Assembly: GCA_002391275.1 (NCBI GenBank) | Contig: DGSC01000035.1 | Coordinates: 341-21,186, forward strand | Length of the DNA: 20,846 nt | From: Prevotellaceae bacterium UBA4372 | GTDB lineage: Bacteria > Bacteroidota > Bacteroidia > Bacteroidales > Bacteroidaceae | Reading direction: 5' to 3' | Part shown: in pieces, positions 20,162-20,846 of the stretch | Numbering within the stretch: the first letter of the stretch is position 1 | Layout of the letters: every line of letters begins with the position of its first letter | The notes under the pieces: generated by a model | What the model saw: only the letters and a program-made list of their open reading frames with translations | Databases searched by the model: none | Told to the model about the DNA's origin: nothing | Made by a program: the position numbers and the translations under genes

Positions 20162-20846
20162 AAAAGATTATGTTAGCCATGATGGCCCTCGCCGTGACGA
20201 TAGCAGCGCAGGGGCAGGTAGAAGTGATTGACACGGCACAGTTTGTGGCGGTGTACGACTATGAATGCAGGACACAAGACGACGAAGGGCAGAATGTCTC
20301 TGACAAGATGCAGGTCGTGGTGCAAGTGGGACGGACGGTAGTGAAGTCGATGCCGCGCTCGACCTATCGACAGAGTGACGGGTCGGCTGATATAGCAGCA
20401 GACTATCAGGAGGCGTATATGCACATGCCTACGGTGTGGACGGGCTATCCCACAGGGCAAACCACCGTGCGTGAGTTTATTTTCCCGCATGAGTATGAGG
20501 GCTATGAGCCGACGCCCTACATCGCATGGACACTATCGGAAGACACCATGACGGTGAGTGGTTATCTCTGCCAACAGGCCACGGTGACGTTCCGGGGCGT
20601 AGAGTGGCACGTATGGTACACCGAGGAGATTCCGTCGTCGGCTGGGCCGTGGCGACTGCGTGGTCTGCCGGGAATGATTGTCGAGGCCAAGAGCGACGCG
20701 CACACGTTCCGCCTTGCGGAAGTGAGACAAGAGTCATCGCCCATTACTGCGCCAGAGCAAAGTCCCGATGTGCATCGGATGAAGTACGCCAAGCTGCTGA
20801 AGCACAAGAACGCGATCTATGGCAACCGCGAATATGCCAAGAATCC
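20158..20846 (+). CDS. GLPGLI family protein 3 (partial, runs off the window)
   Basis: This is an open frame of 229 codons cut by the window end. It has a signal peptide (LAMMALAVTIAAQGQ) very similar to those of paralogues 1 and 2, WYTEEIPSSA and the signature GPWRLRGLPGMI (Ile-to-Met variant, 163-174). The ATG overlaps the previous stop by 4 bp, so it is translationally coupled to paralogue 2 and lacks the A-rich leader. About 30-60 C-terminal residues are expected beyond the window by comparison with the paralogues. Confidence 0.9.
   Translation, partial: MKKIMLAMMALAVTIAAQGQVEVIDTAQFVAVYDYECRTQDDEGQNVSDKMQVVVQVGRTVVKSMPRSTYRQSDGSADIAADYQEAYMHMPTVWTGYPTGQTTVREFIFPHEYEGYEPTPYIAWTLSEDTMTVSGYLCQQATVTFRGVEWHVWYTEEIPSSAGPWRLRGLPGMIVEAKSDAHTFRLAEVRQESSPITAPEQSPDVHRMKYAKLLKHKNAIYGNREYAKN

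Overview
The window looks like a chromosome segment from a Bacteroidales bacterium, most likely Prevotella-like. The evidence is several TAnnTTTG-type promoters, no consistent Shine-Dalgarno sequences, and families typical of that order: GLPGLI proteins, a head-GIN putative adhesin, a FecR-like anti-sigma factor beside an outer-membrane beta-barrel protein, a BlaI/M56-TonB pair and a YraN protein. No tRNA or rRNA gene and no intact insertion sequence was seen.

Left part (1-5250, coding strand minus). An EcoRI-family adenine methyltransferase is followed after 5 bp by a DUF262/HNH nuclease. Together they form a two-gene restriction- or defence-like operon. Upstream lies a highly structured RNA (4540-4732, minus strand) with its own terminator, then a 10-bp inverted repeat next to the methylase start. 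Downstream, a strong promoter (TTTG-N19-TAAATTTG) opens a second unit of five tightly packed small orphan genes (2004 to 343), which ends at an intrinsic terminator (296-340). A perfect 48-bp palindrome lies at 4996-5043.

Middle part (5251-7504). Three minus-strand genes encode YraN, a Blc-like lipocalin and an AlkZ-related protein. A divergent regulatory region follows, then a 233-bp fragment nearly identical to the 3' end of the head-GIN gene 7 kb away.

Right part (7505-20846, plus strand). Two ECF sigma/anti-sigma loci come first. Locus 1 is sigma, a short FecR-like anti-sigma and a 1008-residue outer-membrane beta-barrel protein. Locus 2 is sigma, a membrane anti-sigma candidate, a small secreted protein and the head-GIN adhesin. 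They are followed by an exported SagB-type nitroreductase, a small lipoprotein, a BlaI-type repressor with an M56/plug/TonB fusion, and three tandem GLPGLI genes, the last cut by the window end. The theme is cell-envelope sensing and remodelling.

The most striking observation is a palindromic repeat family (8130-8341, 12887-12973, 16993-17147) inserted in the same reading frame in three membrane-bound regulatory genes. Its core encodes a recognisable MTNDxSRFARNxES peptide. It behaves like the Rickettsia palindromic elements, but I know of no description of it in this group.
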